A stretch of DNA of 11,401 bases from Candidatus Bathyarchaeota archaeon (GTDB lineage: Archaea; Thermoproteota; Bathyarchaeia; RBG-16-48-13; GCA-020355125): NCBI GenBank assembly GCA_026014905.1, contig JAOZHK010000134.1, positions 1 through 11,401 of the forward strand, read 5' to 3'. The notes below the pieces were generated by a model. That model saw only the letters and a program-made list of their open reading frames with translations, searched no databases and had not been told where the DNA came from. The stretch's first letter is position 1. Each line of letters begins with the position of its first letter. Below, piece after piece: positions 7,142 through 11,401 of the stretch. The translations under genes were made by a program, and so were the position numbers.

Positions 7142-7157
7142 TTATATCCTGATATAA
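7142..7157. promoter_or_regulatory. Perfect inverted repeat with TATA elements on both strands
   Basis: TTATATC-CT-GATATAA is a perfect 7+7 dyad with a 2-base spacer in the 329-base divergent region between flavodoxin and the zinc-ribbon gene. It may be a regulator site or a two-way TATA element; both half-sites read as TATA-like. Confidence 0.45.
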
Positions 7158-7208
7158 GCAAAGGGAACCATAGCCTCTAAACACGCGCGTGTAGGAAAAG
7201 CATATGCG

Positions 7209-7220
7209 CTTTAATACAAC
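7209..7220 (+). promoter_or_regulatory. TATA-like box of the first zinc-ribbon gene
   Basis: CTTTAATACAAC lies about 60 bases before ATG 7276. A start near 7240 would include GAAGGGA (7263-7269), a Shine-Dalgarno with six bases to the ATG. Confidence 0.4.
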
Positions 7221-7275
7221 ATTTAGCAGTATCTAAGAACTGGTTTGTTTACATTACAAAACGAAGGGAATCAAC

Positions 7276-7590
7276 ATGGTATCTTGTCAATATTGTGGCA
7301 CGGAAGTCCGTTCTGACGATCAGTACTGCCCCCATTGTGGAAGCAATCTATCCCAACGCGTGACGGCACCTCTACCCCAACCTCGTGAACGACGCATACG
7401 TGAGTCTCAGGAAAAAGCGTGTTTTGGACCCGCGGGTTCTGGCGGAGGACTCTGGGGCGCACTCTCCGGCGCCATCTTTCTGATTGGCATTGGCGTCATA
7501 TGGTACTTTGATTTCTGGTGGCCGGGCATCCTGTTCCTGATCGCGCTCATGGCGATCATTGGTGGAATCGTCTCGTACACTCGCAGATAG
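7276..7590 (+). CDS. Zinc-ribbon membrane protein, 104 residues
   Basis: An N-terminal zinc ribbon (C4-x2-C7-x10-C18-x2-C21: CQYCG...YCPHCG) is followed by a basic, proline-rich linker (27-47) and two membrane helices (about 59-78 and 80-101, GAIFLIGIGVIWYF and LFLIALMAIIGGIV). It ends in YTRR. The ribbon should sit on the cytosolic face, as a protein or nucleic-acid contact. No enzymatic motif is present and I can name no function beyond the zinc-ribbon plus two-helix architecture. The start has a good Shine-Dalgarno. The next zinc-ribbon gene begins 49 bases downstream and is probably co-transcribed. The stop TAG is directly extended into TAGCTAGC. Confidence 0.8.
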   Translation: MVSCQYCGTEVRSDDQYCPHCGSNLSQRVTAPLPQPRERRIRESQEKACFGPAGSGGGLWGALSGAIFLIGIGVIWYFDFWWPGILFLIALMAIIGGIVSYTRR

Positions 7591-7595
7591 CTAGC
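7588..7595. repeat. TAGCTAGC at the zinc-ribbon gene stop
   Basis: The stop codon TAG (7588-7590) is the first half of a CTAG array, as at other gene ends in this window. Confidence 0.6.
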
Positions 7596-7628
7596 AAGTT
7601 TATATGCTTATTCACTAATAATGACATC

Positions 7629-7634
7629 AGGTGA
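7629..7634 (+). promoter_or_regulatory. Shine-Dalgarno that fixes a GTG start
   Basis: AGGTGA ends five bases before GTG 7640 and matches the 16S 3' end. No ATG in this frame precedes the zinc ribbon, so the GTG is the start. Confidence 0.7.
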
Positions 7635-7639
7635 AATAA

Positions 7640-8218
7640 GTGCCATCGTGTGTGAAATGCGGTGCAGTGTTACAGATAGATAGTGCCTTTTGCCCTAACT
7701 GTGGAGCCCCCGTCAGTCCTTCGGATCGCTCGATACCAGTGAGATCATCCGCGTCTTCTCCTGTTCAACGCCGATCACGTCCTGGCGGTATTACGCTGCT
7801 GACGATTTTACAAGGTATTACCAGTGTGATTATGTTGTTAGGTGGCGCCGCGTTACTTGTGCTGAGTGCCTTTTTTGCAGCCGGTGGCTGGAATCTCATT
7901 CCTGAAGAAGAGTTAGCGGACGCGTTTCAGCAAATTCCCTGGGGATCCACGTTCACCAGTGTCCAATTCTTTGCCTTGACAACTGCGTTCTTGGCAGGTG
8001 TAGGCTTGGTCTTACTCATACTTTCTATACTCGGATTTATCATGACTTGGGGGCTGTGGTCCGGAAAGTCGTGGGCGCGACTCATCACGATGATCCTCGC
8101 TGTGATCAGCATCGTCACGGGAATCTTTAGTCTCCCGGGAAGCTTGATCAGCATCCTCATCGAGATTGTGATCCTCTATTATCTTACGCGACCGCATATC
8201 AAAGCCTACTATCAATAA
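7640..8218 (+). CDS. Zinc-ribbon four-helix membrane protein, 192 residues
   Basis: The protein starts with the same ribbon as its neighbours (C4-x2-C7-x10-C18-x2-C21: CVKCG...FCPNCG). A Ser/Pro/Arg linker (26-49) and four hydrophobic segments follow: about 51-82, 108-138, 144-163 and 166-183. The tail TRPHIKAYYQ after the last helix, and the WGLWSGKSWARLITMILA phrase, recur in many small archaeal and bacterial membrane proteins of unknown role. An acidic loop (EEELADAF) lies between the first two helices. It probably forms an operon with the upstream zinc-ribbon gene. Function unknown; a shared zinc-ribbon partner with the two neighbours is inference. Confidence 0.8.
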   Translation: MPSCVKCGAVLQIDSAFCPNCGAPVSPSDRSIPVRSSASSPVQRRSRPGGITLLTILQGITSVIMLLGGAALLVLSAFFAAGGWNLIPEEELADAFQQIPWGSTFTSVQFFALTTAFLAGVGLVLLILSILGFIMTWGLWSGKSWARLITMILAVISIVTGIFSLPGSLISILIEIVILYYLTRPHIKAYYQ

Positions 8219-8265
8219 CCAAACATCTATGATACCTGTGCGTAGATGCACGCGGATTGGCTATA

Positions 8266-8373
8266 ATGATTGCGCGCGCGCCGTTTTGTTCCTTCAATAT
8301 TTTGGCGAGTGAGCGTACCTATGATTTTTTAACTGATAAGCTGTACATTATGGGCAATGAATACATTATATGA
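8266..8373 (+). CDS. Possible 35-residue upstream ORF of the AIM24 gene
   Basis: ATG 8266 opens MIARAPFCSFNILASERTYD and ends NEYII at TGA 8371-8373. The (CG)4 run 8273-8280 is in frame, encoding ARA. The TGA overlaps the TGAGGT that may serve as Shine-Dalgarno for the AIM24 gene, so translation of this frame could affect the next. No Shine-Dalgarno or clear TATA precedes it. Chance is a fair alternative. Confidence 0.2.
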   Translation: MIARAPFCSFNILASERTYDFLTDKLYIMGNEYII

Positions 8374-8385
8374 GGTCGGTATGAC

Positions 8386-9198
8386 ATGAAATGTACCCGT
8401 TGTGGCAACGAGATTGCCGCGGATAGTAATTTTTGCGCAACCTGTGGCGCTCCAGCCGCACGCGCGATCATCGATCGCGGTCCAATGCGGTTTGAAGTCA
8501 AATACGGTCCATCCTACGCCTTATTAGAAGTACAAATCCCAGAGAATGAACGTATCATTGCCGAAGCGGGCGCCTTGACCTATATGAGCAGTAACATCGA
8601 GGTAGAGACGCGGACACGCATGAAGGAGACCGGGATCTGGGGCACCATTAAAGTCTCCTTGCTAGGCGGCGAAACCCTCTTCATCACCGAATACAGCGCG
8701 AAAGGCGGTCCCGGGAAAGCAGGCTTTGTCTCCGCGCCTTTAGGCGACATCACTAGCTTGGACGTGTCACCCACGAAAGGCTACATCATCCAAAGCTCAG
8801 CGTACATCGCCTCGACAGCCAACGTGCAACTGGATACGCAATGGCAGGGCTTCACGAAAGGCCTCTTCGGCCAGAACTTGTTCATGCTCAAGACGATGGG
8901 CAGGGGCGACATCTTCATCAACACCTTTGGCGCCATTGACAAACATGAACTGGCTGCTGGCGAGAAGCTCATTGTCGATAACTATCACCTCGCTGCCCTC
9001 AGCGATACCTGTCAATACGAAGTCCGCATGTTCGGCGGCTTAAAATCCACGATCCTCGGCGGCGAAGGCTTCGTGACCGAAGTGACCGGTCCAGGCGAGG
9101 TCTACGTGCAGACGAAGAACGTCAAGGAATTCGTGGACTGGCTATGGCGATACATCGCCCCCAAAGTGCGTTCTCGAGGCATACGGTTCGGACGCTAG
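8386..9198 (+). CDS. AIM24 / TIGR00266-family protein with N-terminal zinc ribbon
   Basis: Residues 1-25 are a zinc ribbon (C3-x2-C6-x10-C17-x2-C20). From about residue 33 the chain is the AIM24 beta-sandwich family: EVKYGPSYALLEVQIPENER, EAGALTYMSSNIEVETRTR, GETLFITEYSA and the glycine-rich LFGQNLFMLKTMGRGDIFIN, ending near WLWRYIAPK. AIM24 proteins are widespread in bacteria and archaea; the yeast member is mitochondrial and affects inner-membrane organisation. The biochemical role in prokaryotes is not settled. The family domain normally stands alone, so the ribbon fusion, shared with the two upstream genes, suggests a common partner. TGAGGT about ten bases before the ATG is the likely ribosome site. 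The stop TAG is followed in the same frame by a membrane-helix-like stretch. Confidence 0.87.
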   Translation: MKCTRCGNEIAADSNFCATCGAPAARAIIDRGPMRFEVKYGPSYALLEVQIPENERIIAEAGALTYMSSNIEVETRTRMKETGIWGTIKVSLLGGETLFITEYSAKGGPGKAGFVSAPLGDITSLDVSPTKGYIIQSSAYIASTANVQLDTQWQGFTKGLFGQNLFMLKTMGRGDIFINTFGAIDKHELAAGEKLIVDNYHLAALSDTCQYEVRMFGGLKSTILGGEGFVTEVTGPGEVYVQTKNVKEFVDWLWRYIAPKVRSRGIRFGR

Positions 9199-9339
9199 AA
9201 CGCGCGCGCGTACGAGAAGTATGGGTGGGTGGTGTTCCTAGCTCTTGGGGTACTGTGGTTGGAAGTTGGGCTCAACCAAATATTCCTTCCGGATGGATTA
9301 ATTGAGAATGACGCTCAACTTGTCACAAACACATCATAG
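9199..9339 (+). pseudogene. Membrane-helix gene fragment after the AIM24 stop
   Basis: In the same frame as AIM24, after its TAG and a (CG)5 run (9201-9210), the sequence reads YEKYGWVVFLALGVLWLEVG, then LNQIFLPDGLIENDAQ, and stops at TAG 9337-9339. KYGW-VxFLxLGVLWLxVGL is a typical first membrane helix of small membrane proteins, so this looks like the beginning of a gene that has lost its start codon and its later part. The only possible internal starts are GTG codons at 9229 and 9232 with no Shine-Dalgarno. Readthrough of the AIM24 stop would add a membrane anchor, but nothing supports recoding. Confidence 0.4.
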
Positions 9340-9340
9340 A

Positions 9341-9468
9341 ATGACTCAACGCGCGCGCGTAAAATCACCATCGAAGTGGAAGTCAACGAAGCCCTCATGG
9401 GCATCGCTAAAGAATGCATGACCGCAATGCCGGAAATGATGCAGATGTTCAAGAAAGAAAAGGAATAA
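9341..9468 (+). pseudogene. Small archaeal-type protein gene broken by a (CG)5 run after its third codon
   Basis: ATG ACT CAA at 9341 runs into the (CG)5 run 9350-9359 and out of frame. One frame over, directly after the run, coding resumes as KITIEVEVNEALMGIAKECM, then TAMPEMMQMFKKEKE, to TAA 9466-9468. Removing one CG pair gives MTQRARKITIEVEV; removing eight bases gives MTQRKITIEVEV. The (M)xxRKITIEVEVxE opening followed by a helix is, from memory, typical of small archaeal proteins of unknown function. The start follows the preceding TAG by one base, as in an operon. A terminator-like hairpin right after the TAA argues that the 3' end is a genuine gene end. Confidence 0.5.
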
Positions 9469-9496
9469 GGGACCCCAAAACGATCCCCCTTTTTTT
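9467..9496 (+). terminator. Intrinsic-type terminator between convergent genes
   Basis: AAGGG (9467-9471) can pair with CCCTT (9487-9491), followed by five more T before 9497; the total T-run is seven. It overlaps the TAA of the small gene on one side and the stop of the convergent membrane protein (9495-9497) on the other. Confidence 0.55.
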
Positions 9497-9842
9497 AGCA
9501 GATATGCCATTTCTCCGGAAGTTCGTTAGCGTCGATGATGATCGCCACACCAAGTACGATGACGATGGCTGGGATCAAAGGTAATGCATAGCCGAGTAAG
9601 CCAGCGCTTCCGAATGTGAAGCTCAGGATCCCGATGGTCAGACTGCCTTTACTCACCGAAATACCGGTTCCTGCGCGAGCTAGATTGAGTCCCATCAAAA
9701 TTAACCCGATAACGACAGGTGTATACCCGCTAAAATCGGTCTGATACACATCTTGAAGGAACCATCCAACGCCATACGTGACGATGAAGATCCCCCAGGC
9801 AAAGCTTTCTAACATTTTATTCTTTATTTTATTTGTTTCCAT
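9495..9842 (-). CDS. Small four-helix membrane protein, 115 residues
   Basis: The chain has about four hydrophobic helices (12-30, 39-56, 67-84, 86-104) with short loops and a polar tail (DANELPEKWHIC). Composition is Gly/Ile/Leu/Val-rich, like small LiaI/DUF-type membrane proteins, but I cannot assign a family. The start is secure: AGGAGGTGA, a perfect complement to the 16S tail, ends six bases before ATG 9842. It follows the 64-residue membrane protein on the same strand by 54 bases, so the two are likely co-transcribed. Function unknown; probably part of the membrane-protein cluster here. Confidence 0.8.
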   Translation of the reverse strand: METNKIKNKMLESFAWGIFIVTYGVGWFLQDVYQTDFSGYTPVVIGLILMGLNLARAGTGISVSKGSLTIGILSFTFGSAGLLGYALPLIPAIVIVLGVAIIIDANELPEKWHIC

Positions 9843-9848
9843 TCACTG

Positions 9849-9857
9849 TCACCTCCT
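9849..9857 (-). promoter_or_regulatory. Perfect Shine-Dalgarno AGGAGGTGA
   Basis: It lies six bases upstream of ATG 9842 and fixes that start. Confidence 0.8.
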
Positions 9858-9896
9858 GTTTATTATTCAATGTGACTATTTCCTGTGTGCATCTCT

Positions 9897-10091
9897 CTAC
9901 GCCTCGATGGCACTCTCAATATTGCTCTGATGTGCACAGTTCGGCATCGGACAGGTAGGCATTTCGCCCGCTTCAATCTGCGCTTTCATGCGTCGAGTGA
10001 AAAGGCTGAAGACAGAGACTCCGATTGCAGCGACTGCCGCTATGAACACAGTGTTAGCGATGAGTACTGAGCTGATGATTTCCCAAGTCAT
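9897..10091 (-). CDS. Small single-helix membrane protein with C-terminal Cys/His motif, 64 residues
   Basis: One membrane helix (about 6-31, SSVLIANTVFIAAVAAIGVSV) is followed by a basic, amphipathic stretch (TRRMKAQIEAGE) and a motif C47-PMPN-C52-A-H54, which could bind a metal ion alone or by pairing with another chain. Positive charges after the helix put the C-terminus in the cytosol. GGAGGTGA (10098-10105) precedes the ATG by six bases and decides the start. It heads a likely two-gene operon with the 115-residue membrane protein. I recognise no family. Confidence 0.72.
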   Translation of the reverse strand: MTWEIISSVLIANTVFIAAVAAIGVSVFSLFTRRMKAQIEAGEMPTCPMPNCAHQSNIESAIEA

Positions 10092-10097
10092 TACGTG

Positions 10098-10105
10098 TCA
10101 CCTCC
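10098..10105 (-). promoter_or_regulatory. Perfect Shine-Dalgarno GGAGGTGA
   Basis: It lies six bases upstream of ATG 10091 and fixes the start of the 64-residue protein. Confidence 0.8.
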
Positions 10106-10130
10106 GGTCTCGTGGTTTTGGCGAGGATTG

Positions 10131-10363
10131 ATGGTGAATAAGTTCTGGAGATCTGTAGATGTGATGTCAAGTCGGAGAATCCGCGCGCGCGCTATGTTTT
10201 TCGTGATTATACCGATGGTGCAACACTCCATAAGACCAAGATTCCCATTAAAGATGATGACCCAAGAGAAGTGCCTATACGTGTTGAAGATATTAAACAA
10301 TTAATCCATGACCAGATCGGCAGAATCCAGGTTTTGTCGATTGGTGCATTCCTGAGTCTATAA
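10131..10363 (+). pseudogene. Small unrecognised gene split by a (CG)5 frameshift
   Basis: One frame opens at ATG 10131 (after GAGG) or ATG 10164 and reaches MSSRRIR at the (CG)5 run 10182-10191. Past the run, a different frame reads YVFRDYTDGATLHKTKIPIK, then DDDPREVPIRVEDI, then KQLIHDQIGRIQVLSIGAFL, to TAA 10361-10363. Deleting one CG pair joins them (IRARYVFRD); deleting eight bases also does (IRYVFRD). The repaired product is about 63-76 residues, charged, with alternating strand and helix character; I do not recognise it. It is divergent from the 64-residue membrane protein. Either a damaged gene, a repeat-length switch or a sequence error. Confidence 0.5.
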
Positions 10364-10407
10364 TTAGTTAGAGCGCACGTATCCATTTGAGCGGAAATGC
10401 AGAGTAG

Positions 10408-10425
10408 AGATAAAAAGAGGGGAAA
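10408..10425 (-). terminator. T-rich terminator downstream of arsM
   Basis: On the minus strand, about 20-30 bases past the arsM stop, the sequence reads TTTTCCCCTCTTTTTATC, the U-rich pattern of archaeal termination. Confidence 0.45.
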
Positions 10426-10436
10426 ACCAGGAACTT

Positions 10437-10445
10437 CTAGCTAGC
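10437..10445. repeat. CTAG array at the arsM stop
   Basis: CTAGCTAGC overlaps the arsM stop (minus-strand TAG at 10443-10441), as at other gene ends here. Confidence 0.65.
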
Positions 10446-11196
10446 TTTTGTAAGCGGCAACTTGGATGCTCGTGGCTTGTCCCTGTAGTTCTGAGGAGAA
10501 GTCGATGTCGAAGGTGGATTGCGACACAATTTCGATGTTGTCGAATCCGGCATGTTTGATGGTGTTGAGATATTGAGTTTTTTCAAGCGCGCCAGCCACG
10601 CATCCAGCCCAAGCGGTGAGGCTCTGTTTAACATCATCGGGTAATTCACCTTCCGTCACAATATCGGAAATCAGCAGGCGACCTGTTGGCTTGAGGACAC
10701 GGTAAGCTTCTTGAAAAACTTGAGATTTGTCCGGCGAGAGATTGATGACACAGTTGCTGATGATCACATCGATGGATGCATCGTCGATAGGTAGATTTTC
10801 GATTTCGCCGAGCTTGAACTCGACATTCGTGTATCCATGCTTTGTGGCGAGCGCCCGAGATTTGTCGATCATAGCGGGAGTCATGTCAATACCGATCGCT
10901 TTACCTGTGGAACCAACTTTAGCACCAGCTAAAAAGACATCAATTCCGCCTCCCGACCCGAGATCGAGGACAACTTCGCCTTCTTGAAGACTTGCCAGGG
11001 CAACGGGGTTGCCGCAGCCTAGGCCCATGCTCGCGGCATCAGGAATATTATTCAAATCGTCATCGGAGTACCCGATTCGTCGCGCCAGGTCTGCAGTTGA
11101 GGGCCCGCCGCATGAGGTGGTACAACAGGAGTTACCCGTTTGAGCGATGGCTCCGTATTGTTGTTTTACATATTCTTTGACGTCGTGTTCTAACAT
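10441..11196 (-). CDS. arsM: Arsenite S-adenosylmethionine methyltransferase
   Basis: The 251-residue enzyme methylates As(III) with S-adenosylmethionine, giving methylated and volatile arsenicals. SAM motif I is [20 protein letters not shown] (about 77-96) and the acidic residue after strand 2 is in GIDMTPAMI. The three conserved arsenic-binding cysteines are present: C61 (GLGCGNP), C149 ([12 protein letters not shown]) and C199 (WAGCVAGAL). An N-terminal CCTTSCGGP adds C24, C25 and C29, also common in ArsM. ATG 11196 is chosen because AAGAAGGT lies nine bases upstream; ATG 11205 abuts that site and ATG 11217 lies beyond it. It appears monocistronic and is preceded by paired dyad operators, so arsenic-responsive repression is likely. 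Confidence 0.93.
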   Translation of the reverse strand: MLEHDVKEYVKQQYGAIAQTGNSCCTTSCGGPSTADLARRIGYSDDDLNNIPDAASMGLGCGNPVALASLQEGEVVLDLGSGGGIDVFLAGAKVGSTGKAIGIDMTPAMIDKSRALATKHGYTNVEFKLGEIENLPIDDASIDVIISNCVINLSPDKSQVFQEAYRVLKPTGRLLISDIVTEGELPDDVKQSLTAWAGCVAGALEKTQYLNTIKHAGFDNIEIVSQSTFDIDFSSELQGQATSIQVAAYKS

Positions 11197-11205
11197 TCTA
11201 TTCAT

Positions 11206-11213
11206 ACCTTCTT
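11206..11213 (-). promoter_or_regulatory. Shine-Dalgarno deciding the arsM start
   Basis: AAGAAGGT on the minus strand, nine bases before ATG 11196. Confidence 0.55.
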
Positions 11214-11217
11214 GCAT

Positions 11218-11235
11218 ATATTGGGTGTCCTATAT
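11218..11235. promoter_or_regulatory. Operator 1 of arsM, dyad ATATnGGnnnnCCnATAT
   Basis: ATATTGGGTGTCCTATAT has dyad symmetry. It covers the expected transcription start (about 25 bases downstream of the TATA box), a position for repression. It matches operator 2 in the same orientation, TAT(T/C)GGG(T/C)GTCC. Confidence 0.6.
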
Positions 11236-11247
11236 GTTGGAAGGGGG

Positions 11248-11259
11248 GCATATAAAAGT
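11248..11259 (-). promoter_or_regulatory. TATA box of arsM
   Basis: The minus strand reads ACTTTTATATGC, close to the archaeal TTTATATA consensus, 52 bases from the ATG and between the two operator copies. Confidence 0.6.
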
Positions 11260-11275
11260 ATCGGGCGTCCAATAT
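11258..11275. promoter_or_regulatory. Operator 2 of arsM
   Basis: GTATCGGGCGTCCAATAT repeats the operator 1 pattern, imperfect only at the first base of the dyad. It abuts the upstream (BRE) side of the TATA box. Centre-to-centre distance from operator 1 is 40 bases, close to four helical turns, so both face the same side of DNA. Confidence 0.6.
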
Positions 11276-11401
11276 TTATATATGAGCGTGTTATGTTGCC
11301 CTGAACCCCCCCCCTGCGCGCGCGTAAAACGAAGTTATATCTATCACTTATTTACATAGAATTCACAATCATGTGAACATAAACTGCTAATCCTCTAAAA
11401 C
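11276..11401. other. Right-edge non-coding stretch with poly-C and (CG)4
   Basis: A run of nine C (11306-11314) is followed by TG and a (CG)4 run (11317-11324). A short frame from ATG 11283 (MSVLCCPEPPPCARVKRS) is open but looks like chance. TATATAAATA on the minus strand at about 11274-11283 may be a second, upstream promoter element for arsM. Confidence 0.3.

Noticed and set aside
9196..9198. TAG of AIM24 read as pyrrolysine
   Set aside because: The frame continues openly, but there is no insertion element, the AIM24 domain is complete before the TAG, and the following YEKYGW stretch is better explained as a separate broken gene.
10091..10300. Minus-strand frame upstream of the 64-residue membrane gene
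   Set aside because: It lies opposite the split gene at 10131-10363, whose peptide is far more protein-like, and it overlaps the Shine-Dalgarno region of the membrane gene.
11306..11314. C9 tract as a functional site
   Set aside because: A single homopolymer beside a CG run with no gene attached; it could be an assembly or sequencing weakness and nothing more can be said.
546..11324. CG runs as a CRISPR array or mobile-element ends
   Set aside because: The copies are irregularly spaced with unrelated flanks, there are no spacers, no target duplications that I can see, and no transposase or cas gene.
1..11401. tRNA, rRNA or riboswitch
   Set aside because: No cloverleaf, TTCGA loop in context, rRNA-like stretch or known aptamer pattern was found on reading both strands.

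Overview
The window looks archaeal. The left edge carries an archaeal-type OB-fold single-stranded DNA binding protein. Several genes have a TTTATATA-like box 25-50 bases before the start, and others have a textbook GGAGGTGA Shine-Dalgarno. There are several small zinc-ribbon membrane proteins of the kind common in archaea. GC is in the high forties percent by eye. A lineage near Thorarchaeia or another Asgard group would fit, but nothing here proves it. No tRNA, rRNA, CRISPR array, transposase or phage gene was seen.

Layout. 1-512 (-): 5' part of the SSB/RPA-like gene. 569-768 (-): remnant of a small gene, frameshifted at a CG repeat. 784-1740 (-) and 1930-3588 (+): divergent pair, an NHL-repeat beta-propeller protein and a thiamine-pyrophosphate enzyme of the acetolactate synthase superfamily. 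3642-4121 (-): short VIT1/CCC1-type membrane protein. 4401-6029 (-): processive GT2 glycosyltransferase with a Gly/Pro-rich loop. 6092-6382 (+): decayed remnant of a hypothetical family (DUF4760-like), convergent with and overlapping a HemG-like flavodoxin (6371-6931, -). 7276-9198 (+): three proteins that each begin with the same double-CxxC zinc ribbon, two of them small membrane proteins and the third an AIM24 domain. 9199-9468 (+): broken small genes ending at an intrinsic-type terminator. 9495-10091 (-): two small membrane proteins with perfect Shine-Dalgarno sites. 10131-10363 (+): another small gene frameshifted at a CG repeat. 10441-11196 (-): arsenite methyltransferase ArsM behind a promoter with two matching dyad operators.

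How the parts relate. No single pathway spans the window. Metal and redox themes recur (ArsM, VIT/CCC1, flavodoxin). The 7.2-10.1 kb block is a cluster of small membrane or zinc-ribbon proteins that may act together at the membrane.

The most unusual signal is the punctuation between genes. Runs of (CG)4-5 occur ten times, essentially outside the intact genes. In three places such a run sits inside a small reading frame and breaks it in the same phase: removing one CG unit (or 8 bases) restores the frame each time. Separately, tandem CTAG arrays such as TAGCTAGCTAG, which carry stops on both strands, sit on the stop codons of several genes. These could be repeat-length switches, marks of decay, or errors at difficult repeats; the sequence alone cannot decide.
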